The notes below the pieces were generated by a model, which had not been told where the DNA came from, did no database searches, and worked only from the letters and a program-made list of their open reading frames with translations. Positions 6,031 to 13,855 of a DNA stretch of 16,003 nucleotides are shown one piece after another; the stretch's first letter is position 1; each line of letters begins with the position of its first letter. The stretch is from Desulfobacteraceae bacterium. GTDB taxonomy: Bacteria > Desulfobacterota > Desulfobacteria > Desulfobacterales > Desulfosalsimonadaceae. The stretch spans positions 1-16,003 of the forward strand of contig SLPT01000058.1 of assembly GCA_007131845.1 (NCBI GenBank), in the 5' to 3' direction. The position numbers were made by a program, and so were the translations under genes.

Positions 6031-7569
6031 GTGTCTGAAAACAGTTCCAAACTCACAAACAACCTTGAAAAGACCAATTTGCCCGTGTTTGGTATCAGTG
6101 CCGGTTTTCTCGCATTATTCGTTATCGGCTCGCTGATCAATATAGAATTCGTCACGACAATCGTTAATGTGGCCCAGGATTTTTCGACCCGATATTTCGG
6201 GGCGGTATGGCAGCTGCTTTTGCTGGCTACTTTCATCATGGCACTGGTATTGGCGTTTTCCAGATACGGCAGCGTTCGTGTTGGCGGACTGGATAAACCG
6301 GAAATCAGTACCTTTCGGTGGATTTCAATGATCATGTGCGCCCTGCTTGCAGCCGGCGGCGTTTTCTGGTCGTCAGCAGAACCAATGTTTCATTTCACTA
6401 GTATTCCTCCGGCATTTACAGGCGTGGAGGCATCCACACCGGGGGCCGTCAGTGCGGCCCTGGCGCAGTGCTATCTTCATTGGGGATTTTTGGCATGGGC
6501 CATCCTGGGCACCTTGGGTACCGTTATTCTGATGTATGCCTGCTACCACAAGGGTATGCCCATCAAGCCACGAGCCCTGCTTTATCCGCTCCTTGGAGAA
6601 AAAGGGGTGAACAGTCACCTGGGGACGGCGGTGGATACGTTTTCCATCATCGCCGTCGCAGCAGGAACAATCGGTCCGATCGGTTTCCTCGGCTTACAGC
6701 TTTCCTACGCGCTGGAATATCTTCTGGGAATACCCGATGTCTATTCAAGCCAACTGGCCGTGATCGCAGTGATTACCGTAATATACACCATTGCTGCCTC
6801 AACACCCATATATAAAGGGATCAACGGGCTTTCCAAGCTCAACGTCCTCATTGCCATCGGTTTGATGGCAGCCATCATGATCCTGGGACCAGGGGCTTTT
6901 ATCGTGGATAGCTTCATGAGTGCCTTCGGACTGTATGTCCAGGACTTTTTCCGCTTGAGTCTCGACCGGTCGAACCCTGACTGGATGGGATGGTGGACGG
7001 TTTTTTACTGGGGGTGGTTTTTGGGCTATGGTCCGATGATGGCCATTTTTACCACGCGGATCAGCCGCGGCCGGACCATTCGGGAAATTATGCTGGCGGT
7101 TGCTGTTATCGCCCCTGTCGTCACAAATATCTGGTTTTCAGTGCTGGGTGGTGCAGGAATTCATTTCGAGCTCACCAACCCCGGCTCAGTTTCCACTGCA
7201 CTGACTGAATCCGGCCTGCCCGCAGCGCTTCTGGCAATTGTAGAACAGCTTCCGCTTTCTGCCCTGCTCATCCCGGTGGCACTTCTGCTGGTGGGATTGT
7301 TTCTGATCACCACCGGTGCCGGAATGACTTACAGCATTGCCATGTCCGTGACCGGCAAGGAGAATCCTCCGAAATGGGTGCGTATTTTGTGGGGAGTGCT
7401 CATGGGCGCCATGGCGGCAGTTCTTATCAATATCGGAGATGGCGGAATAACGGCTCTGCAGACATTTATCATTGTGTCGGCGGTTCCGGTTACATTGTTT
7501 TATATCCCCCAGCTATGGACTGCCATGAGCTGCGCGAGGCTCATGTATGAAGATCAGCAAAATAAATAG
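6031..7569 (+). CDS. BCCT family transporter (betaine/carnitine/choline type), divergent
   Basis: A 512-residue inner-membrane carrier with about twelve hydrophobic segments. The BCCT signature is clear in W-W-T-V-F-Y-W-G-W-F (321-330) and ISRGRTIREI (344-353), with HWGFLAWAIL at 150-159 and FWSSAEPMFHF at 112-122. BCCT carriers take up quaternary ammonium compounds by Na+ or H+ symport, or exchange them with a product. By position, W151, W156 and W329 keep three of the aromatic residues lining the BetP/CaiT substrate site, but three others differ (L159, F330, Y333). The glycine-rich GxGxG stretch before F-W is also changed (ALLAAGG). A substrate other than glycine betaine is therefore possible. 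The start is GTG at 6031 with AAGGAG at 6019-6024. There is no long osmosensing tail, fitting a nutrient uptake role. It sits between the methyltransferase and its corrinoid protein, so it probably imports the methylated substrate. Confidence 0.93.
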   Translation: MSENSSKLTNNLEKTNLPVFGISAGFLALFVIGSLINIEFVTTIVNVAQDFSTRYFGAVWQLLLLATFIMALVLAFSRYGSVRVGGLDKPEISTFRWISMIMCALLAAGGVFWSSAEPMFHFTSIPPAFTGVEASTPGAVSAALAQCYLHWGFLAWAILGTLGTVILMYACYHKGMPIKPRALLYPLLGEKGVNSHLGTAVDTFSIIAVAAGTIGPIGFLGLQLSYALEYLLGIPDVYSSQLAVIAVITVIYTIAASTPIYKGINGLSKLNVLIAIGLMAAIMILGPGAFIVDSFMSAFGLYVQDFFRLSLDRSNPDWMGWWTVFYWGWFLGYGPMMAIFTTRISRGRTIREIMLAVAVIAPVVTNIWFSVLGGAGIHFELTNPGSVSTALTESGLPAALLAIVEQLPLSALLIPVALLLVGLFLITTGAGMTYSIAMSVTGKENPPKWVRILWGVLMGAMAAVLINIGDGGITALQTFIIVSAVPVTLFYIPQLWTAMSCARLMYEDQQNK

Positions 7570-7703
7570 GGGAGAAGGCAGGAAAATTCCATTGCAGGAT
7601 GTTGAATAGGCCCTACCTGCACGGATAACAACAGTCGCGATGGGCAAGGTTCGTCCGGAGACGATCGCTCCCGAAAGGCAAAATAAATCGAAAGGAAAAG
7701 AAA

Positions 7704-8351
7704 ATGACGGAATTTGTATCTATCAGGGATGCTTTGATTGCATGCGATGCCGAAAAACTCACAGATGAAGTAAACAAGACTATATCTCAAGGCAGCAGTG
7801 CGAATGCCATTTTAAACGATGGCCTGATACCCGCAATGGACGTTATCGGAGAACGGATGGAAAGCGGTGAGATGTTCATCCCGGAAGTTCTCATGGCGGC
7901 CCAGTTGATGGCCGGTGCTGTGGAAACGCTGCGCCCCCATCTGGCAGAAGGGAGTCATGTCAGCGCAGGCAAGGTGCTGTTGGGCACCGTAAAGGGAGAC
8001 GTTCACGATATCGGGAAGAACCTTGTGTTCATGATGCTGGAAAGTGCTGGTTTCGAGGTGAAAGACGTGGGGGTCGATGTGCCGGCTGACACCTTTGTTT
8101 CCGAAGTCAAGAGCTTTCAGCCGGATATCCTTGCACTGTCGGCTCTTTTGACCACGACGATACCCATGTTGAAAACCACCATCGATGCGTTGGGTACAGC
8201 TGGAATTCGTGATTCTGTAAAGATTATGGTGGGTGGTGCCCCTGTATCCCAGAGCTTTGCCGATCAAATCGGGGCAGATGGTTATGGTGCGGATGCAGGA
8301 TCGGCTAGCCGCCTGGCAAAAAAACTCATGGCCGAAATTCGTGCGAATTAG
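7704..8351 (+). CDS. Cobalamin-binding corrinoid protein (MttC/MtbC/MtgC-like)
   Basis: A 215-residue methyl carrier. Residues about 1-85 are the helical cap domain of methionine-synthase-like corrinoid proteins (LNDGLIPAMDVIGERMESGE and IPEVLMAAQLMAG). Residues about 88-213 are the Rossmann-like B12-binding domain with GDVHDIGKNL (98-107), in which H101 is the lower cobalt ligand of the D-x-H-x-x-G motif. ALSALLTTT (144-152) and VGGAPV (176-181) follow, the usual loops around the nucleotide tail. The length matches MtgC/MttC proteins. The start at 7704 has AAAGGA at 7691-7696. It accepts the methyl group from the MttB homologue (4492-5928), donates it to the enzyme at 8500-9306, and is probably reactivated by the RACo-like protein at 1870-3417. 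Confidence 0.96.
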   Translation: MTEFVSIRDALIACDAEKLTDEVNKTISQGSSANAILNDGLIPAMDVIGERMESGEMFIPEVLMAAQLMAGAVETLRPHLAEGSHVSAGKVLLGTVKGDVHDIGKNLVFMMLESAGFEVKDVGVDVPADTFVSEVKSFQPDILALSALLTTTIPMLKTTIDALGTAGIRDSVKIMVGGAPVSQSFADQIGADGYGADAGSASRLAKKLMAEIRAN

Positions 8352-8398
8352 TTCAGTAGCATTCTTTCTACACCATTGGATTTGTGTGGAATAGATAG

Positions 8399-8428
8399 TT
8401 CAGGCACCGATCCGGGTGTATTCCTGAA
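8399..8428 (+). other. Hairpin between the corrinoid protein and methyltransferase genes
   Basis: TTCAGG (8399-8404) pairs with CCTGAA (8423-8428). Inside it CACC (8405-8408) pairs with GGTG (8415-8418), leaving a six-base loop and a four-base bulge on the 3' side. There is no T-run. It lies 47 bases after the corrinoid gene stop and could protect the upstream mRNA segment from 3' decay, giving more carrier than enzyme. Confidence 0.35.
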
Positions 8429-8499
8429 AAGATTTCTGACGATCAATGCCCTGGAAGGCAAAAAAGTCAGATATCCAATTGAATCATAGGGTGAAACAA

Positions 8500-9306
8500 A
8501 TGATTATTATCGGCGAATTGATCAATGCAAGCCGCAAAACCATTGGTGCGGCAATCAGGGAAAAAGATGCCGGGATTGTGCGGGATACTGCATCGCAGCA
8601 GGCGGAACACGGAGCATCTTACATAGACGTCAATGCGGGTATCTTCCTGGATGACGAGCCGGAATACCTCTCCTGGCTTGTGGAAAATGTCCAGGCCGTG
8701 ACGGATGTACCCTGCGCCATCGACAGTCCCAATCCGAAAGCGATTGAAGCGGCGCTGGCCCTTCATGGTGGTGCAACCCCCATGATCAACTCCATTTCGC
8801 TGGAATCGGATCGATGGGAAAACATGCTACCCATCGTGGCAGGAACCGATTTAAAGGTTGTTGCCCTGTGCATGAGCGATGAGGGAATGCCCCAAACTGT
8901 TGACGACCGGATGAGAATTTCTGACAAGCTGGTCAATGGGTTGGTTCAGAACAACGTGAGGCTCGAAAATATTTTCATCGATCCACTGGTGCAGCCGCTG
9001 GGCGTAAACAAGGAATTCGGCATGCAGTTTCTGGATTCCATCGAGCGGATTACCACCCAATTTGCCGGCATCCATACAGCCTGCGGCCTATCCAATATCT
9101 CGTATGGCCTGCCGGGAAGAAAACATATCAACCGGGCTTTTATGACCATTGCAGTCACCAGGGGCTTGGACGGTGCCATCCTGAATCCATTGGATAAGGG
9201 TATGCGTGCAGCTATTGCCCTCGGTGAGGCCCTGGCCGGAAAGGACGATTTTTGTATGAAGTATCTCAAGGCTTTCCGTGCAGGGTTGTTTGAGGCTACC
9301 GCATAA
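8500..9306 (+). CDS. Methyl-corrinoid:tetrahydrofolate methyltransferase (MtgA/AcsE/MtrH-like, pterin-binding)
   Basis: A 268-residue TIM-barrel methyltransferase with the pterin-binding fold of dihydropteroate synthase. It contains IIIGELINASRK at the N-terminus, ASYIDVNAG (39-47), AIDSPNPK (73-80), INSIS (96-100), FIDPLVQPLG (159-168) and GLSNISYGLPGRKHINRAF (196-214). D75, N97, D161 and N199 fall where AcsE-type enzymes hold and protonate the pterin. It should move the methyl group from the corrinoid protein to tetrahydrofolate, giving methyl-THF for the Wood-Ljungdahl pathway. The reverse direction is chemically possible. I chose ATG 8500: an open frame extends back to 8446, but family similarity begins at 8500 with AGGGTG just before. 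A GTG at 8491 in the same frame is the alternative. It follows the corrinoid gene by 148 bases and precedes the BenE-like permease. It resembles MtgA of glycine betaine systems most in size and context. Confidence 0.94.
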   Translation: MIIIGELINASRKTIGAAIREKDAGIVRDTASQQAEHGASYIDVNAGIFLDDEPEYLSWLVENVQAVTDVPCAIDSPNPKAIEAALALHGGATPMINSISLESDRWENMLPIVAGTDLKVVALCMSDEGMPQTVDDRMRISDKLVNGLVQNNVRLENIFIDPLVQPLGVNKEFGMQFLDSIERITTQFAGIHTACGLSNISYGLPGRKHINRAFMTIAVTRGLDGAILNPLDKGMRAAIALGEALAGKDDFCMKYLKAFRAGLFEATA

Positions 9307-9405
9307 AACCATTGGGCGCAAATCAAAGCATGATCCGATAAGAACAGGATATTCGGAATCCCCGGCATCCAGATTCAGAAAAACCTTACTATCATAGAGA
9401 AAAAT

Positions 9406-10695
9406 TTGTCTATGTCGAAAACCGTTAGTTCACAGAAAATGAAAGCAGATGAGCCCCCGGGGATCAGAAATGGCATTGCAGATCTCCCGAATCATTTGAA
9501 TGCCAAGACGATCGGGGCCGGCTTGATAGCTACGGTATTTGGCTGCACAGGACCTCCCCTGATCATTATGAGTTCAGCGATGAATGCGGGCTACACTACT
9601 ACCCAAACCATTTCATGGCTTGCGTCAGTCTGTTTCTTTGGCGGCTTGATCAGTGTTATCATGGCGCTTCGTTACAAGCAGCCCATTGTGGGGGCATGGT
9701 CGATACCGGTTGCCGTCATGCTTGGCAACACCCTTACGTTTTTCAGTATTGAACAAGCGGTGGGGGCCTACCTGATGGGAGGCTTACTGGTTCTTATTCT
9801 TGGGGTTTCCGGACTCGTGGGAAAGATTATGCGGCTTTTGCCGATGCCGATTGTTATGGGAATGATTGCTGGTGCAATGATTAAATTCGGCACGGATATG
9901 ATAAGCAGTATCGAGGCACTGCCCGTGATATGCGGTGCCGCTCTGGCCGCTTATTTCCTCGCTGCTCGGTTTTTCAGGCTATTTCCGCCGGCGCTGGGGG
10001 CGCTGGTGGTCGGTATTGTGGTTGCAGTATTTTATGGAGGCATGAATTTCTCCGGAGGAAATTATTCTCTGGTTCTGCCGACCGTTTTTGTCCCGTCGTT
10101 TTCTTTTGATGCTTTTTTGTCGATCAGTCTGCCGTTGGCGTTGCTGGTTATTGGCGCAGAAAATGCACAAGCGACGGGCGTTTTGTTGACGGAAGGTTAT
10201 AAACCGCCTGTAAACGCCATGACCGTTGCCAGCGGAATCGGCGGTATCGTTTCTTCTTTTTTCGGAGGGCATAATGCCAATGTCGCCGGCCCAATGACCG
10301 CCATCTGCGCATCCGGGGAAGCAGGGCAAGACAAGGAAGGCCGTTATGCAGCAGCCGTTGTCAACGGTATACTTTTCGCTGGTTTCGGGGTGTTTGCATC
10401 GGTGGCGGTGGCGCTGATTCAGAGTGTGCCGTCCCCCTTGGTAAGTGTTGTCGCAGGCCTCGCCATGATAGGAGTATTGATTCAGTCCTTTGAACAAGCT
10501 TTTGTAACAGGCCGCTTCAGGGTTGGCGCATTTTTCGCACTCGTCATTGCCATGTCAGGCATTACCATCTTTCAAATCAGCGCGCCTTTTTGGGCACTGA
10601 TCGGTGGTGTGCTGGTATCCTTAATAATAGAACCCAAAGATTTTGTAGTGCCCGGAAGTGCCGGGCAAAATCCATTGGCGGAAGACCTTGTGTAA
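9406..10695 (+). CDS. BenE family (benzoate/H+ symporter-like) permease
   Basis: A protein of about 429 residues with eleven or twelve hydrophobic segments. It resembles the BenE family: GAWSIPVAVMLGN (96-108), PMPIVMGMIAGAM (146-158), GAENAQATGVL (250-260) and, most tellingly, NVAGPMTAIC (292-301) followed by a charged E-A-G-Q-D-K-E-G-R-Y stretch. BenE proteins are inner-membrane carriers known for benzoate uptake; most members are untested. The start is uncertain. TTG at 9406 lies 5 bases after GAGA (9397-9400) and ATG at 9412 lies 11 after it; they differ by two residues. It ends the probable operon, 105 bases after the tetrahydrofolate methyltransferase. In this context it may import a second methylated substrate, perhaps aromatic, or export the demethylated product. 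No benzoate-degradation gene is present. Confidence 0.85.
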   Translation: MSMSKTVSSQKMKADEPPGIRNGIADLPNHLNAKTIGAGLIATVFGCTGPPLIIMSSAMNAGYTTTQTISWLASVCFFGGLISVIMALRYKQPIVGAWSIPVAVMLGNTLTFFSIEQAVGAYLMGGLLVLILGVSGLVGKIMRLLPMPIVMGMIAGAMIKFGTDMISSIEALPVICGAALAAYFLAARFFRLFPPALGALVVGIVVAVFYGGMNFSGGNYSLVLPTVFVPSFSFDAFLSISLPLALLVIGAENAQATGVLLTEGYKPPVNAMTVASGIGGIVSSFFGGHNANVAGPMTAICASGEAGQDKEGRYAAAVVNGILFAGFGVFASVAVALIQSVPSPLVSVVAGLAMIGVLIQSFEQAFVTGRFRVGAFFALVIAMSGITIFQISAPFWALIGGVLVSLIIEPKDFVVPGSAGQNPLAEDLV

Positions 10696-10773
10696 ACAAA
10701 AAGTCCAATATCTGCGTTACGCCCGATTCTTCAGAATCTCATGTGCTAAGCTCTCTGTATTCTAACCTATCGC

Positions 10774-10797
10774 TCAGGCGTTGATCCTGAACTTTTT
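10774..10797 (+). terminator. Weak candidate terminator after the BenE-like gene
   Basis: TCAGG (10774-10778) and CCTGA (10786-10790) form a five-base stem with a seven-base loop, followed by A-C-T-T-T-T-T. It is short, but correctly placed in the 176-base gap between two converging genes, where a stop for the long operon is expected. Confidence 0.35.
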
Positions 10798-10871
10798 ACA
10801 AAGCCGTCAGATAGTGACTTTATGTGTGCACCAAAGGTAACCACTGAGAAGCGATTGATAGTAAAGCTCCG

Positions 10872-13109
10872 TTAACCGGACTTGGCCACGGAAACCGGGA
10901 TGCCGTTGAGCACAGCGGTTGCCGACAATGGGTCCATGATAGCCGGGGTGATGCGGTTGGCGTTGACTCCGGGGTTTTTCCCGGCCACGCGCAATTGAGA
11001 GCCCTTCATGTCGTGGCCCCACCCGTGGGGCAGGCTGACCACGCCGGGCATGATGGTATCCGTGATTTCGACCGGCACGGAGATGGTACCGGCATCCGAG
11101 GTGACCGTTGCCATATCGTTGTTTCCCACTCCAAGGGCCCGTGCGTTTTCAGGATGAATGTGAAGCGTGCACGGGTTGTTTGCCGAGAGCGCAGGAATAT
11201 TGTGCATCCAGGAATTGTTGGTCCGGAGGTGCCGCCTGCCGATGAGGGAAAACCCCCGGTTGCCGCTTTGGGGGTGGCCGGGGGGTACCTCGAGCCGGTT
11301 GATGGCATCCTGGTAGGGTAGTGGAAACAGGTGGATTTTGTTGTCCGGGGTGGCTATGGCCTTTTCAATCCATGATTGGAGGGGGCCCAGGTCCATGCCG
11401 TGCGCAAATTCGGACAGCTTGTCGAAGTTGATGCCGTCGGGGTTCAAGCCGAAGTTATCCCCATAGGGGCCGATGCGTAAAAGAAAATCAAGGATACGCT
11501 CCGGGGCGGTTTTTCCGGAGAGCATGCCGATGAGCGTTTGCTCCGTGATGCCTGCTTTTTCCGGGCCACCCAATGATTTTATCACGCCGGATGCAAGCTC
11601 GTGAAGGATTCCCTGAGCAACCTGCCCGGGATCAGCTTCAGCCCCCATGCCCTTGGCGATGAGCGTCAGGTGGGCCAATATTTCCCACTTGTCTTTTTCC
11701 CCGGTCCCTTTTTCCAGCACGGGAGGCGAGTAGGCTCCGTAGTTGCGCACGGAGAGGCCGTGGAAGAAAAAGTCGTAATGGCCATGGCAAATAATCGATG
11801 CCGGAGGGAGTATGACATTCGCCCGCCGGGTGGTCTCGTTGATGTAATAATCCACGCTTACCATGAAGTCCAGTTGCGCCAGTGCTTCGTCCAGGCGGTC
11901 GCTTTCCGGCGCGCCGACCACCGGGTTGCCGGCAATGGTGATCAACATCCGGATCTGACCGTTGCCCGGGGTGGTGATTTCTTCGGCTAAAACGGCTGCG
12001 GGCAGTTCACCCGCTGTTTCCGGCGCACCGGATACCCGGGAGCGCCATCGGTCCGTGGCAAATCCCCTTTTGGGAATGCTGCCGTCCGGTACATGGGCCG
12101 GACGCGCAAACGCCGTGCCGCCGGGGCGGTCCATGTTGCCGGTCAGGATATTGATCACCTCGATGAGCCAGGAACTCAAGCCCCCGTGGGGTGCCGTGCT
12201 GGTGCCCATTCTCCCGTAAACCGCGCATTTCCCGCTCGACGCGATTTCCAGGGCAAGCTCCCGAATATCCGCGGCCGGAACAAGACAGATGTCCGCCGCG
12301 GCTTCCGGTGTCCATGCGGACACGGCTTTTTCGAGAGTATCAATGTCGCCATCATTAATAAAATCTGCAAGATGACCGGGGGAAACACGTTTTTCCTCAA
12401 AAAGGACGTTCACGATCGCCAAGAGCATAAAAGCATCTGTCCCCGGGAGGATAAACAGGTGGCGGTCGGCTGCCAGGGCGGTTTTGGTTTTTGCCGGATC
12501 AATGACAATCATTTTGCCGCCGCGCTTTTGAAGCGACCTGACACGGCCCGGTATGTCCGGCGCAGTCATGAGGCTCCCGTTCGACACAAACGGATTGGCC
12601 CCGAATACGACGAACAAATCCGTGTGGTCGATATCCGGAACCGGTATTCTCATGGGGTGGCCGTAGAGGTGCCCGCACGCAATCATCTTGGGCATCTGAT
12701 CCACGGTGCTGGAGGTGTAGAAGTTTTTTGTCCCCAGGCTTTTGACGAGGGGCCGGATAAAGAGTCCCCCGGCCATGGTGTGGGTGTTGGGGTTGCCCAG
12801 GTACAGGGCCACTGCGTCGTTTCCATTTTTTTCCCGAACACGGGCCAGGTTGCGGTCAATCAGGGCCAAGGCCTCATCCCATCCGGCCTCGCGAAATACG
12901 CCGTTTTCCCGGATCATCGGCGTCCGCAGCCGGTCCGGATCCTCGTGCAGGTCCTTTAAGGCAATTCCCTTGGGACAGCAAAACCCTTTACTCATGGGGT
13001 TGTCCGCGTCGCCCCGCACTTTTTCAACCTCGTTTTGGGAAAGGGTGATACCAAGGCCGCATCCGGCTTCGCACAACGGGCAGATACGATATACGGTTTT
13101 CTGGCTCAT
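10872..13109 (-). CDS. Cytoplasmic molybdopterin oxidoreductase (DMSO reductase family, formate-dehydrogenase-like, function unknown)
   Basis: A 745-residue molybdenum or tungsten bis-pterin enzyme. C10-x2-C13-x3-C17 with C45 (in the C-C-P-K-G end) binds a [4Fe-4S] cluster. The central domains follow, with YTSSTVDQMPK (131-141), DLFVVFGANP (164-173), IDPAKTKTA (203-211) and HLFILPGTDA (217-226), and then RRANVILPPAS (428-438). The C-terminal pterin-dinucleotide domain runs from about 618 to 740 (SLIGRRHLRTNNSWMHN, LHIHPENARALGV and LPHGWGHD). At the usual metal-ligand position I place D137, not Cys, Sec or Ser, but this alignment was made by eye. There is no Tat signal, so it is cytoplasmic. 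ATG 13109 has GAGGGA just upstream on its strand; the open frame extends to 13244, but that stretch has no family similarity. No partner iron-sulfur, flavin or membrane subunit is adjacent. Substrate unknown; formate or another small molecule are guesses. Confidence 0.9.
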   Translation of the reverse strand: MSQKTVYRICPLCEAGCGLGITLSQNEVEKVRGDADNPMSKGFCCPKGIALKDLHEDPDRLRTPMIRENGVFREAGWDEALALIDRNLARVREKNGNDAVALYLGNPNTHTMAGGLFIRPLVKSLGTKNFYTSSTVDQMPKMIACGHLYGHPMRIPVPDIDHTDLFVVFGANPFVSNGSLMTAPDIPGRVRSLQKRGGKMIVIDPAKTKTALAADRHLFILPGTDAFMLLAIVNVLFEEKRVSPGHLADFINDGDIDTLEKAVSAWTPEAAADICLVPAADIRELALEIASSGKCAVYGRMGTSTAPHGGLSSWLIEVINILTGNMDRPGGTAFARPAHVPDGSIPKRGFATDRWRSRVSGAPETAGELPAAVLAEEITTPGNGQIRMLITIAGNPVVGAPESDRLDEALAQLDFMVSVDYYINETTRRANVILPPASIICHGHYDFFFHGLSVRNYGAYSPPVLEKGTGEKDKWEILAHLTLIAKGMGAEADPGQVAQGILHELASGVIKSLGGPEKAGITEQTLIGMLSGKTAPERILDFLLRIGPYGDNFGLNPDGINFDKLSEFAHGMDLGPLQSWIEKAIATPDNKIHLFPLPYQDAINRLEVPPGHPQSGNRGFSLIGRRHLRTNNSWMHNIPALSANNPCTLHIHPENARALGVGNNDMATVTSDAGTISVPVEITDTIMPGVVSLPHGWGHDMKGSQLRVAGKNPGVNANRITPAIMDPLSATAVLNGIPVSVAKSG

Positions 13110-13452
13110 TTGTCGTCCCTCATCGTTTTTCGTGGAAAAGACCGGTTCGTTCAACTTGTTTTTGGTCGGCCTTTTATGTTGCAATGGGTGCGATGATAAA
13201 CATAGTACGTCATGACAGATTCGTAAAAACAGGCGGCAATTCACGGTTACTGCTGATCTGATCAGTTTGTCTCAGTTTATCGGCATTTTGAAACGAAAGG
13301 AACAGATTTTGAGCGCTGATTATAAAAGGAAACGCAGATAATGATACATCAAAGGCTTCAGTATCTGTTGCCATTGCAAAAACAGGAAGCGGATGGGGGC
13401 CGGCCGGCAAAAAAGAAGGCTTTAGAATTTGATTTTAAAAGCTGCTGATTGA
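13110..13452. other. Intergenic region between the molybdopterin enzyme and tRNA-Arg
   Basis: This 343-base gap holds the ribosome binding site of the - strand oxidoreductase and presumably its promoter, though I found no convincing -35/-10 pair. The only clear symmetry is CTGATC-T-GATCAG at 13253-13265, which could be an operator about 145 bases upstream of that start codon. No protein of merit is encoded on either strand. Confidence 0.5.
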
Positions 13453-13528
13453 TGGTGCCCCCGGCAAGAATCGAACTTGCGGCACATGGATTAGGAATCC
13501 ATTGCTCTATCCACTGAGCTACGGGGGC
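13453..13528 (-). tRNA. tRNA-Arg (anticodon CCT), CCA encoded
   Basis: Read on the - strand, the 76 bases fold into a complete cloverleaf. The acceptor stem is GCCCCCG/CGGGGGC, the D arm GCTC/GAGC, the anticodon stem ATGGA/TCCAT with loop TTCCTAA (anticodon CCT, reading AGG), the variable loop GTGCC, and the T arm GCAAG-TTCGATT-CTTGC. The discriminator is A, followed by an encoded CCA (TGG at 13453-13455 on the + strand). No other tRNA is adjacent. Such genes are common integration sites, but I see no integrase gene or repeated tRNA 3' end in the window. Confidence 0.97.
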
Positions 13529-13855
13529 TTTAGGAGTTACGAACTTACAACTTTCAATAAAGATTCGGCGCTTTTTTCAAGACTTTTCATCATAGTGTAT
13601 ATATCGGCCGTTGTTTTCACCTCTGCATCCAGAGTGTTGAGCATTAGATATAATTTCTTTTTCTGCCCCGGCCGAGTTTATAGCTGATGTATGTCTTAAA
13701 TCAAGAATCCGCAATTTGTCAACCCAAGGCTTTCCTCTCAGGCCTTTTAAATTTGCAGATAATGAATATAGTGGCACAATTGGTCAAGGCAGTTTATCCA
13801 TCTTTACAAGTCTGTCGGATCACGTCTTTATATAAGTACATCAAGGGTGTATCCC
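13529..13855. other. Intergenic region between tRNA-Arg and the lytic transglycosylase
   Basis: This 327-base gap lies upstream of the tRNA and downstream of the transglycosylase, both on the - strand. A - strand TTGACA (13717-13722) is followed after 17-18 bases by a poor -10, about 170 bases from the tRNA, so I do not call it. AAGGG/CCCTT (near 13844-13858) forms a small hairpin over the transglycosylase stop codon without a T-run. The short open frames here (up to 72 codons) lack ribosome binding sites and recognisable sequence. Confidence 0.5.

Noticed and set aside
12093..12959. 288-codon open frame on the + strand opposite the oxidoreductase, and similar long antisense frames at 633-1535 and 14801-15553
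   Set aside because: They lie antisense to strongly supported genes in GC-rich codon context and show no recognisable domains. They are shadows.
13110..13244. Longer N-terminus for the molybdopterin oxidoreductase
   Set aside because: The extra 45 residues show neither a Tat motif nor similarity. The ATG at 13109 has a good GAGGGA site and is followed at once by the iron-sulfur motif.
13453..13528. tRNA-Arg as the edge of an integrated island
   Set aside because: No integrase, no repeated tRNA 3' end and no mobile gene are visible on either side.
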